Shown here piece by piece: positions 32,502 to 41,511 of a stretch of 64,000 nucleotides of DNA. Source of the DNA: Mesorhizobium loti. GTDB lineage: Bacteria > Pseudomonadota > Alphaproteobacteria > Rhizobiales > Rhizobiaceae. Every line of letters begins with the position of its first letter. Within the stretch, counting starts at the first letter, position 1. The stretch is from contig CP050293.1 of assembly GCA_014189435.1 (NCBI GenBank), forward strand, positions 4,407,001 to 4,471,000, written 5' to 3'. The translations under genes were made by a program, and so were the position numbers. Below the pieces are notes generated by a model, which saw nothing but the letters and a program-made list of their open reading frames with translations, was not told the origin of the DNA and did no database searches.

Positions 32502-33547
32502 GCCTGCTCGACCAGCCATCCTCGTCATCGCTCTCGGGTGGCGGCACGACACGCGGGCAGGCCTGGGGCCTCGTCGGCCTGCTTGCCGCCGCTGTCATGG
32601 CGTGGCTGGTCTTCGCCGTCTGGCCGGATTGGCTGAACGCGATCCTGATCTCGAAGAAGGCCTTCGTCAGCGCCATCCTCAACGGCATCACGCTGGCCGG
32701 CCTGTACTTCCTCGTCGCCAGCGGCTTCACCCTGATCTTCGGCCTGATGCGCAACGTCAATCTGGCGCATGGCTCGCTCTATCTGCTCGGCGCCTATATC
32801 GGCTACGAGGTCACCAACCGCACCGGCTACTGGCTGCTCGGTGTCGCCGCCGGCTTCGCCGTGCTGGCGATCGTCGGCGTCGTCATGCAGGTTTTCGTAT
32901 TCCGCCGCCTCGAAGGCGACGACCTGCGCCAGACGCTGGTCAGCATCGGCATCTCGATCGTCGCCGCCGACCTGATGCTGGCGGTGTGGGCCGGCGGCAC
33001 CTACCAGATCACCACGCCGGAATGGCTCGACGGCGCCTTGACCTTGCCAATCATCACCGCAGTGCGCTCAAACGGTGTATCGGTCTTCCTCACCTATCCG
33101 CTCTACCGCGTCGTCGTGTTGGCGGCGGCGATCATCATCGGCGTCGGCCTGTGGCTGATGCTGCACAAGACACGCGTCGGCATGATGATCCGCGCCGGCG
33201 TCGACGACCGCGCCATGCTGCAGGCTTCCGGCGTCAACGTGCATGCGGTGTTCGCCATCGTCTTTGCGGTCGGCGCCGGCCTTGCCGGCTTCGCCGGTGT
33301 CGTCGGCGGTTCGGCGCTGTCCGTCGCTCCAGGCGAGGATGTCCGTTATCTCCTGGCCTCGCTGGTCGTGGTCATCGTCGGCGGCATGGGTTCGATCACG
33401 GGTGCCGCCATCGGCGCGCTGCTGATCGGCCTCGCCGAGCAGATTGGCCTCGTCTACTTCCCGACCTACGGCATCGTGCTGACCTTCGTCATCATGGTGG
33501 TGACGCTGGCGGTGCGGCCACAAGGCATCATGGGGAAGGCCCGATGA
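32498..33547 (+). CDS. Branched-chain amino acid-type ABC permease, LivH-like
   Basis: A 349-residue membrane protein; the start at 32498 gives ATGA overlap with the amidohydrolase. It has an extra N-terminal span (residues 25-50) before the LivH core, with NGITLAGLYFLVASGFTLIFGLMRNVNLAHGSLYLLGAY, the FAHG-type motif here being LAHG, and late SLVVVIVGGMGSITGAAIGALLIG. Longer than LivH (about 290-310). Works with the LivM-like protein that follows, also joined by ATGA overlap. Confidence 0.91.
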   Translation: MSLLDQPSSSSLSGGGTTRGQAWGLVGLLAAAVMAWLVFAVWPDWLNAILISKKAFVSAILNGITLAGLYFLVASGFTLIFGLMRNVNLAHGSLYLLGAYIGYEVTNRTGYWLLGVAAGFAVLAIVGVVMQVFVFRRLEGDDLRQTLVSIGISIVAADLMLAVWAGGTYQITTPEWLDGALTLPIITAVRSNGVSVFLTYPLYRVVVLAAAIIIGVGLWLMLHKTRVGMMIRAGVDDRAMLQASGVNVHAVFAIVFAVGAGLAGFAGVVGGSALSVAPGEDVRYLLASLVVVIVGGMGSITGAAIGALLIGLAEQIGLVYFPTYGIVLTFVIMVVTLAVRPQGIMGKAR

Positions 33548-34569
33548 GCCTTGCCATTACCACCAATTTGACGCCGCAGCAGAACTGGCTGGAGAGGCTG
33601 GGGGCCGGTCACATCATCCTGGCCGTCGCGTTGGTGCTCTATCCGCTCGTGGCCTCGGATTTCTTCCTGACGCAGATCGGCGGCTATTCCTTGATCTTCG
33701 GCATGTTGGGTCTGTCATTGATGCTGCTCGCCGGCTATGGCGGCATGGTCAGCCTGGCGCAGATCACGGTCGCCGGCATATCAGCCTATGCCATCGCCAT
33801 CCTCGGCAACAACAATTCGAATATACTGGGTTTCGGCTGGCCGTGGTGGCTCGCCGTGCCGTTCGCCGTTCTTGCGGCGGCACTGGCCTCGGCGCTGATC
33901 GGCTGGATCTCGGTGCGCACCGAGGGCATCTACACAATCATGATCACACTGGCGATCGCCACCGCGACCTATTATTTCGCACAGCAGAACTACGCCATCT
34001 TCAATGGCCATTCCGGCTATGCCGGCATTCGCGCTCCGGCATTCTGGGGCATCGGCTGGCGTGACGCCCGGCCTTTCTACTACCTTTGCCTCGGTCTGGC
34101 GGTGTTGTCCTACGCAGCCGTACTCTACGGCTCGCGCTCGACCTTCGGCATGACCTTGCAGGCGATCCGCGACAACCCGCGCCGCATGCGCGCGCTCGGC
34201 TATCACGTCACCGCGCACAAGGTCTTCGCCTGGCTGCTGGCCGGGGTCATCGCCGGGCTGGCAGGCGTGCTGCTGGTCTGGTTCAACGGCCGCGTCTCGC
34301 CCGGCACCATCGGCGTCGATGCCGCGATCGACGTGCTGATCATTGCCGTCATCGGCGGCCTTCGCCATCCGATCGGGCCATTCCTCGGCGCGGTCGTCGT
34401 CGTCCTGATGCAGACCTTCGCCATCGATATCGTCGGCGCCGAGCGTTTCAACACGCTGATCGGTATGGTGTTCCTGGTGATCGTCTTCGTCTCACCTGAT
34501 GGAATTCTTGGGTTGTGGGGGAGGATCAAGCCACATCTTGCCCAGGAGTCCTTGCGTCCCGGCCAATAG
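33544..34569 (+). CDS. Branched-chain amino acid-type ABC permease, LivM-like
   Basis: A 341-residue permease with about nine hydrophobic spans, SLMLLAGYGGMVSLAQITVAGISAYA (the LivM G-x-SLG/Q block), LQAIRDNPRRMRALGYHV (the coupling helix; EAAA-type) and AVIGGLRHPIGPFLGAVVVV. The start at 33544 overlaps the LivH-like stop. It forms the channel heterodimer of this importer. Confidence 0.91.
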   Translation: MSLAITTNLTPQQNWLERLGAGHIILAVALVLYPLVASDFFLTQIGGYSLIFGMLGLSLMLLAGYGGMVSLAQITVAGISAYAIAILGNNNSNILGFGWPWWLAVPFAVLAAALASALIGWISVRTEGIYTIMITLAIATATYYFAQQNYAIFNGHSGYAGIRAPAFWGIGWRDARPFYYLCLGLAVLSYAAVLYGSRSTFGMTLQAIRDNPRRMRALGYHVTAHKVFAWLLAGVIAGLAGVLLVWFNGRVSPGTIGVDAAIDVLIIAVIGGLRHPIGPFLGAVVVVLMQTFAIDIVGAERFNTLIGMVFLVIVFVSPDGILGLWGRIKPHLAQESLRPGQ

Positions 34570-34621
34570 GCAACCGGGGCGGAATGAACCACTGCAAAAT
34601 GAAATCAACGGGAGGAAAATC

Positions 34622-35869
34622 ATGAGGATGCATAGACGCACATTGCTGGCCCTGGCGGTGTTCACCGGGCTGACCGCGCCTTCGATGGCGCTGGCTGCCG
34701 ACGACACCATCAAGATCGGCCTGCTCGCCACCTTCGAGGGGCCGTTCACGGTGCTCGGCGAGGACGGCGAACGCGGCGCGATGACGGCGGTTGCCGAGAT
34801 GAACGGCACCGTCGCCGGCAAGAAGGTCAAGATCGTCAAGGGCTCGTCCGATGCCTCGCCCGACAGCGCCGTGCGCGCGGCGCGCAAGCTGGTCGAGCAG
34901 GACGGCGTCAAGGTGCTGGTCGGCCCGCTTTCGGGCGATGAAGGCATCGCCGTGAAGGACTACGCCAAGACGCAGCCGAACGTGACCTTCATCAACGGCA
35001 CCTCGGCCGCGCAGGACACCACGTTGCGCGATCCGGCGGAAAACTTCTTCCGCTTCTCGACCGATGGCGCGCAATGGATGGCCGGCCTCGGCACCTATGC
35101 CTTCAACGACAAGGGCTACAAGAAGGTCGCCACCGTCGCCGAGGATTATTCCTTCCCCTACACGCAGGTGTTCGGCTTCATGGCCGAGTTCTGCAAGGCC
35201 GGCGGACATGTGCCGTCGAAGTCCTGGGTACCGATCGGCAACAAGGACTTTTCTTCGGTCATCGCGGCCATTCCCGAGGATGTCGACGCGATCTACGTCG
35301 CGCTCGGCGGAGCTGACGCCGTCAACTTCCTGACCCAGTACCAGCAGGGTGGCGGCTCCGCACCGTTGATCGGCGGCTCGATCACCGTCGACCAGACGGT
35401 GCTGACCTCGAAGGGCAAGCTGCGCGATGTGCTGAAAGGCACGCCGTCGGCCGGGCCGACCGCGGACACCAATGACGCGCCGGCATGGAAGACGTTTGTC
35501 GAGGCCTACAAAAAGCAGCCGGGCGCCTTTCCCTCGCCCTCGCTCTTCGCGCATGGCTACTATGTCGACATGAAGGCGACGCTGCTCGGTCTCGACCAGG
35601 TCGGTGGCGATGTCTCCGACGGCGGCAAGAAGCTGCGCGATGCGCTGTCGAAGCTGTCCTTCGACACGCCGACCGGCAAGGTGTCGCTCGACAAGAACCG
35701 CAATGCGATCGCCGACATCTTCCTGACCGAGGTCACCGAAGGCGCCGACGGCAATCTCATGAACAAGCTGGTCAAGGTGGTGCCGCAGGTCAACCAGACA
35801 CTCGGCATTCCCGAAGACGAGTTCATGAAGCTCGGCGCGGTCAACCGCGACAATCCGAGCTGCCCGTAA
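34622..35869 (+). CDS. Branched-chain amino acid-type ABC substrate-binding protein (Peripla_BP_6)
   Basis: A 415-residue periplasmic protein with Sec signal peptide (MRMHRRTLLALAVFTGLTAP..., cleavage after MALA near residue 25). The family-6 opening TIKIGLLATFEGPFTVLGEDGERGAM and VRAARKLVEQDGVKVLVGPLSGDEGIAVKDYA are clear. GGGAGGAAAA precedes the ATG; an upstream in-frame extension overlaps the LivM gene and lacks similarity. The ligand need not be an amino acid: family members bind aromatic acids, amides and urea. Linked catabolic genes suggest an organic acid or amide. Confidence 0.91.
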   Translation: MRMHRRTLLALAVFTGLTAPSMALAADDTIKIGLLATFEGPFTVLGEDGERGAMTAVAEMNGTVAGKKVKIVKGSSDASPDSAVRAARKLVEQDGVKVLVGPLSGDEGIAVKDYAKTQPNVTFINGTSAAQDTTLRDPAENFFRFSTDGAQWMAGLGTYAFNDKGYKKVATVAEDYSFPYTQVFGFMAEFCKAGGHVPSKSWVPIGNKDFSSVIAAIPEDVDAIYVALGGADAVNFLTQYQQGGGSAPLIGGSITVDQTVLTSKGKLRDVLKGTPSAGPTADTNDAPAWKTFVEAYKKQPGAFPSPSLFAHGYYVDMKATLLGLDQVGGDVSDGGKKLRDALSKLSFDTPTGKVSLDKNRNAIADIFLTEVTEGADGNLMNKLVKVVPQVNQTLGIPEDEFMKLGAVNRDNPSCP

Positions 35870-35894
35870 CACCTGATATCGAGTGTAGCCGCCA

Positions 35895-36680
35895 GTGACC
35901 GAAAGCTTCGCAGCAAACCGTCTCCAGAGTTCCGGCGCCTATGCGCTGGAACTCGATGGCGTGGCACGGCATTTCGGGGCACTGGTAGCGCTCTCGGGCA
36001 TCAATATGAGGATCGCGGCCGGTGAACGCCGCGCGGTCCTCGGCTCCAATGGCGCCGGCAAGACGACGCTGTTCAACGCCGTGACCGGCGATTTCCTGCC
36101 GACGGCAGGACGCATCCGCTTCTTCGGCGAGGACATCACCGACCTGCCGCCGCATGAACGCATCCGGCGCGGGCTGCGGCGCACCTATCAGATTTCGCAA
36201 TTGTTCAAGGGTCTGTCGGTCCTCGATTCCATCTTTCTTGCTTGTCGCGGCGTCTCGCGCCGCCGGTTTTCGCTGCTGCGTCCGGCCACATCAGACGTCA
36301 ACATGGTGCAGGCGGAATCGATCCTCAACGCCGTGCATCTCGAAGCGTATCGCGACACGCTGGTGGCGACGCTGAGCCACGGCCAGCAACGCCAACTGGA
36401 AATCGCACTCGCATTGGCTGGAGCGCCGCGCTTCATCCTGTTCGACGAGCCGGCGGCCGGGCTTTCGCCGACCGAACGCCGCGACCTTGTCGCCATCCTC
36501 AACGCATTGCCGAAGCACATCGGCTACATCATCATCGAGCATGATCTCGATGTCGCGCTGCGTGTCTCGGAATATGTCTCGATGATGCACAATGGCCGCC
36601 TGTTCAAGGAAGGCACGCCGCAAGAGATCGAGGCCGATCCCGAGGTCCAGGAAATCTATCTCGGGGGCAAGCATGGCTGA
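35895..36680 (+). CDS. Branched-chain amino acid-type ABC ATPase, LivG-like
   Basis: A 261-residue ATPase starting at a GTG 25 bp after the binding-protein gene. Walker A GSNGAGKT, Q-loop RTYQISQLF, signature LSHGQQRQLEIALAL and Walker B FILFDEPAAGLSP are intact, with the LivG-type insertion before the signature. It pairs with the ATPase domain of the next, fused gene, whose start overlaps its stop by 8 nt. Confidence 0.9.
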   Translation: MTESFAANRLQSSGAYALELDGVARHFGALVALSGINMRIAAGERRAVLGSNGAGKTTLFNAVTGDFLPTAGRIRFFGEDITDLPPHERIRRGLRRTYQISQLFKGLSVLDSIFLACRGVSRRRFSLLRPATSDVNMVQAESILNAVHLEAYRDTLVATLSHGQQRQLEIALALAGAPRFILFDEPAAGLSPTERRDLVAILNALPKHIGYIIIEHDLDVALRVSEYVSMMHNGRLFKEGTPQEIEADPEVQEIYLGGKHG

Positions 36681-38931
36681 GCGCCCAACGTCTTCCCGCG
36701 AAAATTCTGGTTCGTCCCGCGCAAGTTCTGGCAAAATTGCCAAGGCAATCCTGCGGATAGAAGACCTGCAGGTCTTCTACGGCGAAAGCCATGCGCTGCA
36801 GGGTGTTTCGCTGACGCTGGAAAGCGGCGTGCTGTCGGTGGTCGGCCGCAACGGCATGGGCAAGTCAACGCTTTGCAACACCATCGTTGGCCTCAAGCGG
36901 GCGAAGTCTGGTTCCATTCGCGTCGATGGCCGCGAGATATCGGCGCTCGAACCGCACGAGATCCATCGCCTCGGCGTTGGCTATGTGCCGCAGGGCCGCC
37001 GCGTCTGGCCGAGCCTGACAGTCGACGAGCATCTGCGGCTTGCCGCCGGCAGCAGGCGCGATGCCAGCTGGACCGTCGAGCGTGTCTATCAGACCTTTCC
37101 GCGCCTGGCCGAGCGCCGCGGCAATGGCGGCTCGCAGCTGTCGGGTGGCGAACAGCAGATGCTGGCGATCTCGCGCGCGCTGCTCAGCGACCCGAAGCTG
37201 CTGGTCATGGACGAGCCGACCGAAGGCCTGGCGCCGATCATCGTCGACCAGGTCGAGCAGATGCTGATCGACCTCGCCGCCGAAGGCGAGATGGCGGTGC
37301 TGGTCATCGAGCAGAATATCGGCGTGGCGACCGCAGTGTCGAACCAGGTCGCCATCATGGTCAACGGCCGCATCAACCGGCTGATGGACGCAAAGGCGCT
37401 CGCCGCCGACCGCGAGTTGCAGCAGCGGCTGCTTGGCGTCGGCCGCCATGCCGAGGAAGCGCCGGTCACGCCGGCGGACGCAGCGCAGGCCAGGGAACAA
37501 CTGGCGGAAGTCTATCGCGTTGATCGCACTGGAGCCGGCTCGGCCGAGCCAATGCCGCAGAACGGCATCTATCGCCCGGTCACCGACTTGCCCAACCGCT
37601 GGAACGTGCCGGTCACCGAATTGCGGCAGGCGGCGGTCGACAAGACAGCACCTCAGGACGACCTGAAGAAGGTCTTCACCATCCCCTTTGCCGAGCGCAT
37701 CGGCAGGACAGTTCTGGTCGTCGGCACCTTCGACACCAAGGGCAAGGAACTGCGCTTCGTCGCTGATCGGCTGAAGTCGCTGGGCGTCCCGGTGCGCACC
37801 GTTGATCTCTCGACATCGGGCAAACCGACGAGCGCCGATGTGCCCGCCATGCAGGTGGCCGGCATGCACGCGCGCGGTTCGTCCTCGGTCTTCACCAATG
37901 ATCGCGGCGGCTCGGTCAGCGCCATGGCGGAGGCCTTCGCGCGCTGGATCGAACGCGAGCCGCGCATCGGCGGCGTCATCTCGGCCGGCGGCTCCGGCGG
38001 CACGACGCTGGCGACTGCAGGCATGCGCGTGCTGCCGGTTGGCATCCCCAAGCTCATGGTGTCGACAGTGGCGGCCGGCGATGTCGCCAAATATGTCGGC
38101 GGCGCCGACATCATGATGTTCCATTCGGTCGCCGATGTGCAGGGGCTGAACTCGATCACGGAACAGGTGCTGTCCAATGCCGCGCACGCCATGGCCGGCA
38201 TGGTCGCGCAACTGCCCAATGCCGAGGCGTGGGAAGCAAAACGCAAACTGGCGCGGCCAGCTGTCGGCATCACCATGTTCGGCGTCACCACGCCAGCCGT
38301 GCAAGCGGTGACCAAACGGCTTGAGGCCGACTATGATTGCCTCGTCTTCCACGCCACCGGTATCGGCGGGCGCGCTATGGAGACCCTTGGCGATTCCCGG
38401 CTGCTGTCGGCGTTCCTCGACCTGACCACCACGGAAGTGGCCGACATGATCGTCGGCGGCGTGTTCCCGGCGACGGAGGACCGCTTCGGTGCGGCGATCC
38501 GCACCCGACTGCCCTATGTCGGCTCGACCGGCGCGCTCGACATGGTCAATTTCGGCCCGCGCGACAGCGTGCCGGAGAAATTCCGCAGCCGCAAATTCGT
38601 CATCCACAATCCGAATGTCACGCTGATGCGCACCACGCGCGACGAGAACCGTGCCTTTGGCGAATGGATCGGCGCGCGGCTCAACGCCATGAACGGCCCG
38701 GTGCGGTTCCTGCTGCCGGAAGGCGGCGTCTCGATGCTCGACGCGCCCGATCAGCCCTTTCATGACCCGGAAGCCGATAACGCCTTGTTCGAAGCGATCG
38801 AGAAGACCGTTCGCCGCACACCGCTGCGCCATGTCGAGCGGGTGCGGGGAAATATCAACGATACGCCTTTCGTCGACGCTGTGATCTCTGCGTTCCACGC
38901 AATCACGCCGAAACTGCAGAGGCGGGCATGA
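36673..38931 (+). CDS. Fusion: LivF-like ABC ATPase plus Tm-1-like (UPF0261) domain
   Basis: A 752-residue two-part protein with no frameshift or stop between parts. Residues 25-255 are a complete LivF ATPase: Walker A GRNGMGKS (58-65), signature LSGGEQQ (156-162), Walker B LLVMDEP (176-182). A low-complexity linker (about 256-343) leads into residues 345-750, a Tm-1-like/UPF0261 domain opening VLVVGTFDTKGKELRFVADRL and containing AGGSGGTTLATAGMRVLPVGIPKLMVSTVA. Tomato Tm-1, the name protein, inhibits tobamovirus replication and binds ATP; the bacterial role is unknown. Fusion to a transporter ATPase suggests that the domain senses or acts on imported substrate at the membrane. Unfused LivF is about 235 residues. 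Confidence 0.9.
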   Translation: MAERPTSSRENSGSSRASSGKIAKAILRIEDLQVFYGESHALQGVSLTLESGVLSVVGRNGMGKSTLCNTIVGLKRAKSGSIRVDGREISALEPHEIHRLGVGYVPQGRRVWPSLTVDEHLRLAAGSRRDASWTVERVYQTFPRLAERRGNGGSQLSGGEQQMLAISRALLSDPKLLVMDEPTEGLAPIIVDQVEQMLIDLAAEGEMAVLVIEQNIGVATAVSNQVAIMVNGRINRLMDAKALAADRELQQRLLGVGRHAEEAPVTPADAAQAREQLAEVYRVDRTGAGSAEPMPQNGIYRPVTDLPNRWNVPVTELRQAAVDKTAPQDDLKKVFTIPFAERIGRTVLVVGTFDTKGKELRFVADRLKSLGVPVRTVDLSTSGKPTSADVPAMQVAGMHARGSSSVFTNDRGGSVSAMAEAFARWIEREPRIGGVISAGGSGGTTLATAGMRVLPVGIPKLMVSTVAAGDVAKYVGGADIMMFHSVADVQGLNSITEQVLSNAAHAMAGMVAQLPNAEAWEAKRKLARPAVGITMFGVTTPAVQAVTKRLEADYDCLVFHATGIGGRAMETLGDSRLLSAFLDLTTTEVADMIVGGVFPATEDRFGAAIRTRLPYVGSTGALDMVNFGPRDSVPEKFRSRKFVIHNPNVTLMRTTRDENRAFGEWIGARLNAMNGPVRFLLPEGGVSMLDAPDQPFHDPEADNALFEAIEKTVRRTPLRHVERVRGNINDTPFVDAVISAFHAITPKLQRRA

Positions 38932-39020
38932 AGAATTGGACTTCGCCACCGTGCGGGTGGATGTTTGAAAACACTGCCGGTCGCCCCGTGCCGACCGTAT
39001 TGTCTTGGGGAGGATAGATC

Positions 39021-41207
39021 ATGGACGCGCAAGCCTTTGGCGCTTTCCTGTTGTGGCTGATCATTGCCGCGGTCGTCGTGGTGATCGCCGTCTACATCTT
39101 GCGCTGGCTCTATCGCCGCTCGACCAAGGAGACGGCATTCGTCCGCACCGGTTTCATGGGCGAGAAGGTGGTGGTGAATGGCGGCGCCTTCGTCATTCCG
39201 GTGCTGCACGAGATCACCCCGGTCAACATGAACGTGCTGCGCATCGAGGTGCGGCGCGAGGATGGTTTTGCGCTGATCACCAAAAACCGCATGCGCGTCG
39301 ATCTGATCGCCGAGTTCTTCGTCCGCGTCGGCGCCAGCCGCGAGCTGGTCGCCGCTGCCGCGCAGACGCTTGGCCGCCGCACGCTGCAGCCCGACAGCCT
39401 GCGCGAACTGCTGGAAGGCAAGTTTGCCGGCGCCCTGCGGACCGTCGCCGCACAGATGACGCTGGAAGAGATGCACGAACTGCGCGGCGACTATGCCGCC
39501 AAGGTGCGCAGGCTCGCCGAGGAATCGCTTGCCGCCAACGGGCTTGAGTTGGAGAGCGTCGCCATCGTCGATCTCGACCAGACAAGCCTCGAATATTTCG
39601 ACCCGTCCAACGCCTTCGATGCCGAAGGCCTGACGCAACTGACGGAATCGATCGAGACCCGTCGCCGGATGCGCAACGAGATCGAGCAGCGCACGCTGGT
39701 CGACATCCGCAACCAGAATCTCGACACCCAGCGCAAGGTGCTGGAGATCGACCGCGACAGCGAATACGCCCGCTTGGAGCAGGAGCGCGAGGTCGAGATC
39801 CGCCGTGCCGCCCAACGCTCCGAACTCGCCATCGATCGCGCGCTGCGCGACCAGGAATCGGAACAGGCGCAGCTGTCATCGCGCGAAGCCGTCGAGAAGT
39901 CGCGCCTCAACCAGGAGCGCAACATCACCGAGGAGCGCATCAAGAGCGAGGAGGACACGCAGCGTCGGGAGATCGCTCGCCGCCGGTCGCTCGACGAGAC
40001 CGAGATGAAGATGCGCGAGCTGACCGAGCGCGAGCAGATCGCGCTTGAACTGTCGCTGGAAAGGGCCCGCATCGAACGCGAGGGCACGCAGAGCCAGCTC
40101 GAGATCGATCGCAGGAAACTGCTCGAGGTTGCCGAACTGGAGCGCCAGATAGCCCTGGCCGAAAAGGCGCTGGAAGTGACCAGGGCCGAGGCGGAAAAGC
40201 GCCGTGCCGAGATCGTCGAGAACCAGGCGACCGAGACGGCGCGGATCGCGCAGGATCGCGCCATCGACGAGGTCAGGATCGCAAGGGAGCGTCATCTCGA
40301 AGCACTGCAGATCGCCAAACGTCAGGCTTTCGAGGAAGCCGAGATTTCGGCTGACGAAGAGGTCGAACGCGCCCGCATCACCACCGAACGCGGCATCGAG
40401 GAAGCGCGCCTGATCAAGGATCGCGATATCAGGCAGCTTGGCGTCGATCGCGACCAGAAGATCGAAATTGCCGAGATCCAGAAGGCGATCGATATCGCCA
40501 AGAAGACGCAGGAACGGTCTTCGGCGATCGCGGCTTCCGAAGCCGTGCGTGCCAAGGCCATCCAGGCCGAGGAGCAGGCCTTCACCGCCCGCGAGCGCGA
40601 GATCGCCGAACGCCGCAAGCTGACCGACCTGATCGGAGCGCAGCGCGAGGCCGAGCGTGACGCCTTGCGCATCGTCTCAGCCGCCGATGCCGAGATGAAG
40701 GCGGCGAAGAGCCTCGCAGAAGCACAGAAGATCGCCGCAGTCGCCTCGGCGGAATCGGAGAAGATCCACGCCCTTGCCGCGGCCCAGCGCTACGAGGTCG
40801 ACGCCGCCGGCCATCGCCAACTCAACGAGGCCGAGAACATTCTTTCCGAGGGCGCGAGGGCCGGTCGCTTGCGCGGCAAATTGCTCGATCACATGGAGGG
40901 CATCATCCGCGAAAGCGTCAAGCCGATGGAGAAGATCGAGGGCATCAAGATCCTGCATGTCGACGGCATCAATGGTGGCAATGGCGGCAACCGCAATGTC
41001 ACTGACGAAGTCATTGACTCGGCGCTGCGCTACCGGGTGCAGGCGCCGATGATCGACAATCTGATGAAGGAGATCGGCATTGAGGGCGGCTCGCTCGGTC
41101 GCATGACCGACGTGCTGCGCGACGCCAAGGATATAGCCAGCCTGACCCGTGACAAGAAGAGCAAGGGCAAACCCGTCAAGGACGACGATGACGATCGCGA
41201 TCACTGA
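39021..41207 (+). CDS. Flotillin-like SPFH-domain membrane protein (YqiK type)
   Basis: A 728-residue protein: one N-terminal membrane span (about residues 7-28), an SPFH/band 7 domain (about 35-200), then an exceptionally long, charged, Arg/Glu-rich coiled coil (about 210-600) and a short conserved tail (LLDHMEGIIRESVKPMEKIEGIKILHVDG) typical of flotillins, ending in an Asp/Lys-rich stretch. Flotillins form oligomeric scaffolds in membrane microdomains. GGGGAGG precedes the ATG. Following the importer genes by 89 bp on the same strand, it could organise the transporter; that is inference. YqiK-type proteins usually pair with an NfeD-like protein, which is absent here. Confidence 0.9.
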   Translation: MDAQAFGAFLLWLIIAAVVVVIAVYILRWLYRRSTKETAFVRTGFMGEKVVVNGGAFVIPVLHEITPVNMNVLRIEVRREDGFALITKNRMRVDLIAEFFVRVGASRELVAAAAQTLGRRTLQPDSLRELLEGKFAGALRTVAAQMTLEEMHELRGDYAAKVRRLAEESLAANGLELESVAIVDLDQTSLEYFDPSNAFDAEGLTQLTESIETRRRMRNEIEQRTLVDIRNQNLDTQRKVLEIDRDSEYARLEQEREVEIRRAAQRSELAIDRALRDQESEQAQLSSREAVEKSRLNQERNITEERIKSEEDTQRREIARRRSLDETEMKMRELTEREQIALELSLERARIEREGTQSQLEIDRRKLLEVAELERQIALAEKALEVTRAEAEKRRAEIVENQATETARIAQDRAIDEVRIARERHLEALQIAKRQAFEEAEISADEEVERARITTERGIEEARLIKDRDIRQLGVDRDQKIEIAEIQKAIDIAKKTQERSSAIAASEAVRAKAIQAEEQAFTAREREIAERRKLTDLIGAQREAERDALRIVSAADAEMKAAKSLAEAQKIAAVASAESEKIHALAAAQRYEVDAAGHRQLNEAENILSEGARAGRLRGKLLDHMEGIIRESVKPMEKIEGIKILHVDGINGGNGGNRNVTDEVIDSALRYRVQAPMIDNLMKEIGIEGGSLGRMTDVLRDAKDIASLTRDKKSKGKPVKDDDDDRDH

Positions 41208-41511
41208 GGTGAAGGCGGTGTTTCGTTGCGCTTCGTTGGGCCGTGCGAGACGATGTCTTGCGCCTGATTGCCGTGCTGCGTCGGTTCGCGATGATTGCCA
41301 AGTGGTTCCCCCACTCCGTCGCTGCTTCGCAGCGCCACCTCTCCCCCTCCGGAGGGAGAGGAAGGGAGCCTGCCGTGGACGGTTCGTACCCTTCCTCTCC
41401 CCCGTCGATCGGGGAGAGGTGTCGAGCGAAGCTCGACGGAGTGGGGGTCGATCTGGCACGGCGCGAGACAATGCATGCGCGGACTGCCACGCCCATATCC
41501 GGCTTCCAAGC
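41208..41511. other. Intergenic region occupied by a compound palindromic repeat
   Basis: These 304 bp between the flotillin and SRPBCC genes contain no credible gene. The central 140 bp (41308-41447) form a structured inverted-repeat element, annotated separately; the remaining flanks show nothing I can name. The structure may end or attenuate transcription from the upstream operon. Confidence 0.5.
41308..41447. repeat. Compound intergenic palindrome (RIME/REP-like element)
   Basis: Perfect 14-bp ends CCCCCACTCCGTCG and CGACGGAGTGGGGG bracket further nested symmetry: hairpins GCTGC-TTC-GCAGC (41321-41333) and GTCGAGC-GAA-GCTCGAC (41421-41437), and CCTCTCCC...GGGAGAGG type stems inside. The overall design, with the words CTCTCCCC and CGGAGTGGGG, resembles dispersed intergenic elements of Rhizobiales genomes. 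Only one copy is present in this window. It carries no coding potential and is probably a non-autonomous repeat. Confidence 0.7.

Noticed and set aside
36865..38949. Long minus-strand frame (about 690 codons) opposite the ATPase/Tm-1 fusion
   Set aside because: Same high-GC antisense effect. No domain motifs, and the plus strand carries Walker motifs and the Tm-1 domain in one frame.
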